From NCBI GenBank assembly GCA_033852115.1, contig JAWSVE010000008.1, positions 248,001 to 312,000 of the forward strand: 64,000 nucleotides of DNA, given 5' to 3'. Below, piece by piece: positions 61,192 to 64,000 of this stretch. The first letter of the stretch is position 1; every line of letters begins with the position of its first letter. Source of the DNA: JAWSVE01 sp033852115. GTDB lineage: Bacteria; Pseudomonadota; Gammaproteobacteria; Pseudomonadales; Cellvibrionaceae. Below the pieces are notes generated by a model. The model was not told where the DNA came from and searched no databases. It worked only from the letters and a program-made list of their open reading frames with translations. The translations under genes were made by a program, and so were the position numbers.

Positions 61192-63783
61192 ATGCGGGAA
61201 TCGATAGTCAACATATACGACAAACTTATTTTAGGGCGCCCATTGGTCACCCTCATTGTGGTGCTTTCATTATTGGTGGGCCTAGCGGCTGGCTTGCCAC
61301 GTTTTAAATTAGATGCATCCGCTGATTCTCTTACCTTAGAGCACGATACTGATCTAGATTATTTTCGCGAGATCTCATCACGCTATCAAAGCGGTGATTT
61401 TCTCGTTATCACCTATAAACCGCATGCGCCGCTGTTTTCAGATGAAGCATTAAATACTCTGCAAGCCTTGCGTGATGAATTGTTGCAGCTGCACGGTGTG
61501 GTGGGTGCAAATACGATTCTTGATGTGCCGCTACTTTACAGTCCATTGCAGACCTTAGACGAAGTTTTAGAAAGTGAGCGAACATTACTAACGCCCGGTG
61601 TTGATCGCGAGATGGCCAAGCGGGAATTCCAAGAAAGCCCGATTTATCGAAAACTTATTCTTGGCCCGGATGGCGATACCACCGCGATACAACTCAATCT
61701 CGAAGTTGATAACAAGTACACCGAATTAGTTCGCCATCGAGATAGTTTACGTAAGAAGCGTGATACCGAAGGCTTGACCGACGCTGAATCTCAGGAGTTG
61801 GCGGACGTGTCAAAAACCTTTTTGGATTATCGAACGCAAAAAGATGCGGAGGCCCATGAGCGAGTAGCGCAAGTGCGGGAAATTGTTGCGCGCTACCAAG
61901 ACCGAGCTGATATTTTTATCGGTGGTGTGACGATGATCACCGCCGACATGATTCAATTTATCAAAAGCGATATGGTGGTTTTCGGTGCGATTGCAGCCGC
62001 TTTCATCTTGCTAATGATGGCTATCATCTTTCGTCAATTACGTTTTGTTCTTATCCCATTTTGCACTTGTGTCATTACCGTCACCATGATGCTGGGCTAT
62101 TTGTCCTGGCTGGATTGGCGTATGACGGTAATCTCCAATAATTTTGTCGCGCTGCTATTAATCTTGACCTTGGCCATTACTATCCATTTGGTTGTACGTT
62201 ATCGGGAGCTACATGCCAAACATCCGGATTGGTCTCAGCGAGCCTTAGTGTTGCAAACGGTACGATTTATGGTGGTGCCGTGTTTGTATACCACGCTAAC
62301 GACCATCGTTGCGTTTGTGTCTTTAGTGGTAAGTGATATTAAACCGGTCATTGACTTTGGTTGGATGATGACTATTGGTTTGATGGTCGCTTTTGCGATG
62401 GCGTTTATCTTTTTGCCGTCAACGTTATTGTTGTTGCCTAAAGGAGAGCCTAAAGATAAAGGCGATAACTCCGGTGCAATTACTATGATTTTTTCTCGTT
62501 TCACTGAGAAGCATGGGAATGCTGTGGTTATCTTCTCGGTATTGATTGCCGCAACGACAATTTATGGTATGTCGCGTTTGGTCGTTGAAAACCGACCCAT
62601 CGATTACTTTCATGAATCAACTGAAATATATCAAGGCATGGTGGTTATTGACCGCAACTTTGGTGGCACTACGTCGCTGGATATTATTCTTGATGTACCC
62701 GTTCGCTCAGCTGAAGACGAAAGTGCGATTGGCGAAGACCCTTTTGCTGAGGATGATCCGTTCGCTGTCGAGGACGCTGGGTTTGAAGATGATCCCTTTG
62801 CGGAAGAAGACCCTTTCGCAGAATCAGATCCATTTGGAGAAGACGATCCTTTTGCTGAGAATGAAGAAAGTAAAAAGGAGCTGAAAGAAAGCTACTGGTT
62901 CAGCAATGCAGGACTTTCAGAAATCGAACAGCTACATGACTACCTTGATAGTTTGCCGGAAGTCGGCAAGGTGCAATCACTTGCCATTGCGTACAAGGTT
63001 GTGCGTGATATTTACCGTGGCCCATTAAACGATTTTGAACTTGCCGTTTTGCAAAATGAATTGCCGGACAATGTCAAAGCGCTGTTGGTTGACCCGTTCC
63101 TTTCTTATGAAGCCAATCAAACTCGCATCACCTTACGTGTTGAAGAGACGAGTGGCAATTTGCGTCGTGTCGAACTGATTGAAAAAATTCGTGCCTATGC
63201 GGAAAACGAAATGGGTTTGCAGTCAGAACAAGTCAAATTCACAGGCTTGTTAAAGCTATACAACAACATGTTGCAAAGTTTGTTTACGTCACAAATTGCG
63301 ACTCTGGGTGCTGTGTTTTTGGGTATCATGTTGATGTTTTTGGTGTTGTTCCGTTCCTTTACGTTAGCGTTATCCGCCATTATCCCTAATATTCTAGCGG
63401 CGGGCGCTGTGCTGGGGTTCATGGGGTTGGTTGGTATTCCCCTGGATATGATGAACATTACGATGGCGGCAATCACCGTGGGCATTGGGATTGATGATGC
63501 GATTCACTATATCCACCGCTTTAAAACCGAATTCGCGGTGGATCGCAATTACCTCAATGCGATGCATCGCTCGCACGGCTCAATCGGCCGAGCAATGTAC
63601 TACACGTCAGTTACCATTACGGCGGGTTTCTCGGTGCTTGTATTATCGGAATTCATTCCATCGGTCTATTTTGGCTTGCTCACCAGTATTGCCATGATCG
63701 CAGCGATTGTTGGTTCGCTGACATTACTGCCAAAACTGATTCTTATCCTCAAACCGCTAGGGCCGGAAGAGCCAGCGGCCTAG
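61192..63783 (+). CDS. RND-superfamily transporter (MMPL/HpnN-like)
   Basis: The 863-residue protein has an RND layout: one N-terminal helix, a periplasmic domain (about 40-255), five to six helices (about 258-420), one helix, a second periplasmic domain and five more helices. GIGIDDAIHYIHRF carries the proton-relay Asp pair. Residues 514-560 are an acidic repeat with six DPF units that is not part of the usual family. The substrate, perhaps a lipid, is unknown. Confidence 0.85.
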   Translation: MRESIVNIYDKLILGRPLVTLIVVLSLLVGLAAGLPRFKLDASADSLTLEHDTDLDYFREISSRYQSGDFLVITYKPHAPLFSDEALNTLQALRDELLQLHGVVGANTILDVPLLYSPLQTLDEVLESERTLLTPGVDREMAKREFQESPIYRKLILGPDGDTTAIQLNLEVDNKYTELVRHRDSLRKKRDTEGLTDAESQELADVSKTFLDYRTQKDAEAHERVAQVREIVARYQDRADIFIGGVTMITADMIQFIKSDMVVFGAIAAAFILLMMAIIFRQLRFVLIPFCTCVITVTMMLGYLSWLDWRMTVISNNFVALLLILTLAITIHLVVRYRELHAKHPDWSQRALVLQTVRFMVVPCLYTTLTTIVAFVSLVVSDIKPVIDFGWMMTIGLMVAFAMAFIFLPSTLLLLPKGEPKDKGDNSGAITMIFSRFTEKHGNAVVIFSVLIAATTIYGMSRLVVENRPIDYFHESTEIYQGMVVIDRNFGGTTSLDIILDVPVRSAEDESAIGEDPFAEDDPFAVEDAGFEDDPFAEEDPFAESDPFGEDDPFAENEESKKELKESYWFSNAGLSEIEQLHDYLDSLPEVGKVQSLAIAYKVVRDIYRGPLNDFELAVLQNELPDNVKALLVDPFLSYEANQTRITLRVEETSGNLRRVELIEKIRAYAENEMGLQSEQVKFTGLLKLYNNMLQSLFTSQIATLGAVFLGIMLMFLVLFRSFTLALSAIIPNILAAGAVLGFMGLVGIPLDMMNITMAAITVGIGIDDAIHYIHRFKTEFAVDRNYLNAMHRSHGSIGRAMYYTSVTITAGFSVLVLSEFIPSVYFGLLTSIAMIAAIVGSLTLLPKLILILKPLGPEEPAA

Positions 63784-63958
63784 GGTTCCCCACACTCCTT
63801 ATCCCTGCCGGGCGCGCATCGAATGGGCGCCTGGCTAATTTCCGGGATGTTGTTGCGACCAAAGAGTTTTCACTCCTTTACTGGAGGTGCTGTCGGCACG
63901 GGCGTAAAATCCACCGGTATCTTACTTTCTCTCATTTGTCTGATGACAAGGTACTGAC

Positions 63959-64000
63959 ATGATTCAATTCACCTTAAATGGCGAGCCTGTTTCCCTCCCA
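63959..64000 (+). CDS. xdhA: Probable xanthine dehydrogenase small subunit, first 14 codons
   Basis: The frame starts MIQFTLNGEPVSLP, which matches the 2Fe-2S N-terminus of XdhA, with AAGG before the ATG. The rest lies beyond the window. Confidence 0.55.
   Translation, partial: MIQFTLNGEPVSLP

Overview
The window reads as a chromosome segment of a free-living gammaproteobacterium. The right third is typical housekeeping sequence for that class: RpoD of 617 residues, CysK, Mpl, UbiX, an H+-pyrophosphatase, a PPi-type phosphofructokinase and the first codons of a probable xdhA. No genus can be fixed from the sequence alone; a marine Cellvibrionales-like bacterium is my guess. The left two thirds are accessory DNA.

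Region 1 (1-13.5 kb) looks like the cargo end of an extracellular contractile injection system (eCIS) locus. It holds the 3' part of a coiled-coil/helix-hairpin-helix protein, a 1586-residue protein with two complete DUF4157 leader modules, a 1457-residue DUF4157 protein ending in an HNH-type nuclease followed by a candidate immunity gene, and a sigma-54 activator. A good sigma-54 promoter lies just before the first toxin gene. Region 2 (13.6-16.5 kb) has a broken aminotransferase, a DUF2062 membrane protein and a minus-strand effector/immunity-like operon.

Region 3 (16.6-28 kb) is a type I restriction-modification island: HTH protein, hsdM, hsdS, a RES-domain protein, a winged-helix regulator with a nucleotidyltransferase (AbiE-like), hsdR and a YgjP-like peptidase. 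Most genes overlap by a few bases. A symmetric four-half-site operator precedes the AbiE-like pair.

Region 4 (28510-45967) is a 17.5-kb integrative mobilizable element inserted in the anticodon loop of a CAT tRNA gene. Its 11-bp core is duplicated at both ends, and the two outer tRNA halves reassemble into a perfect 77-nt tRNA. The element has its own tyrosine integrase, IncQ (RSF1010)-type RepA and RepC, a MobQ-type relaxase with an RSF1010-like oriT, a lone DotA/TraY protein, and defence-type cargo: XRE-ImmA/IrrE, an AbiF-like HEPN protein with a structured leader RNA, and a second HEPN protein. It also carries a complete CAT tRNA just inside its right end. An IS256-family element has landed in a terminator hairpin within it.

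Region 5 (46-64 kb) is conserved chromosome: a c-type cytochrome lipoprotein, cysK, rpoD, hppA, small secreted or lipid-anchored proteins, a LysR regulator, PPi-PFK, mpl, ubiX, a divergent FHA-protein/Ser-Thr kinase pair (kinase plus pseudokinase), an RND-type transporter with an acidic DPF repeat, and the start of xdhA.
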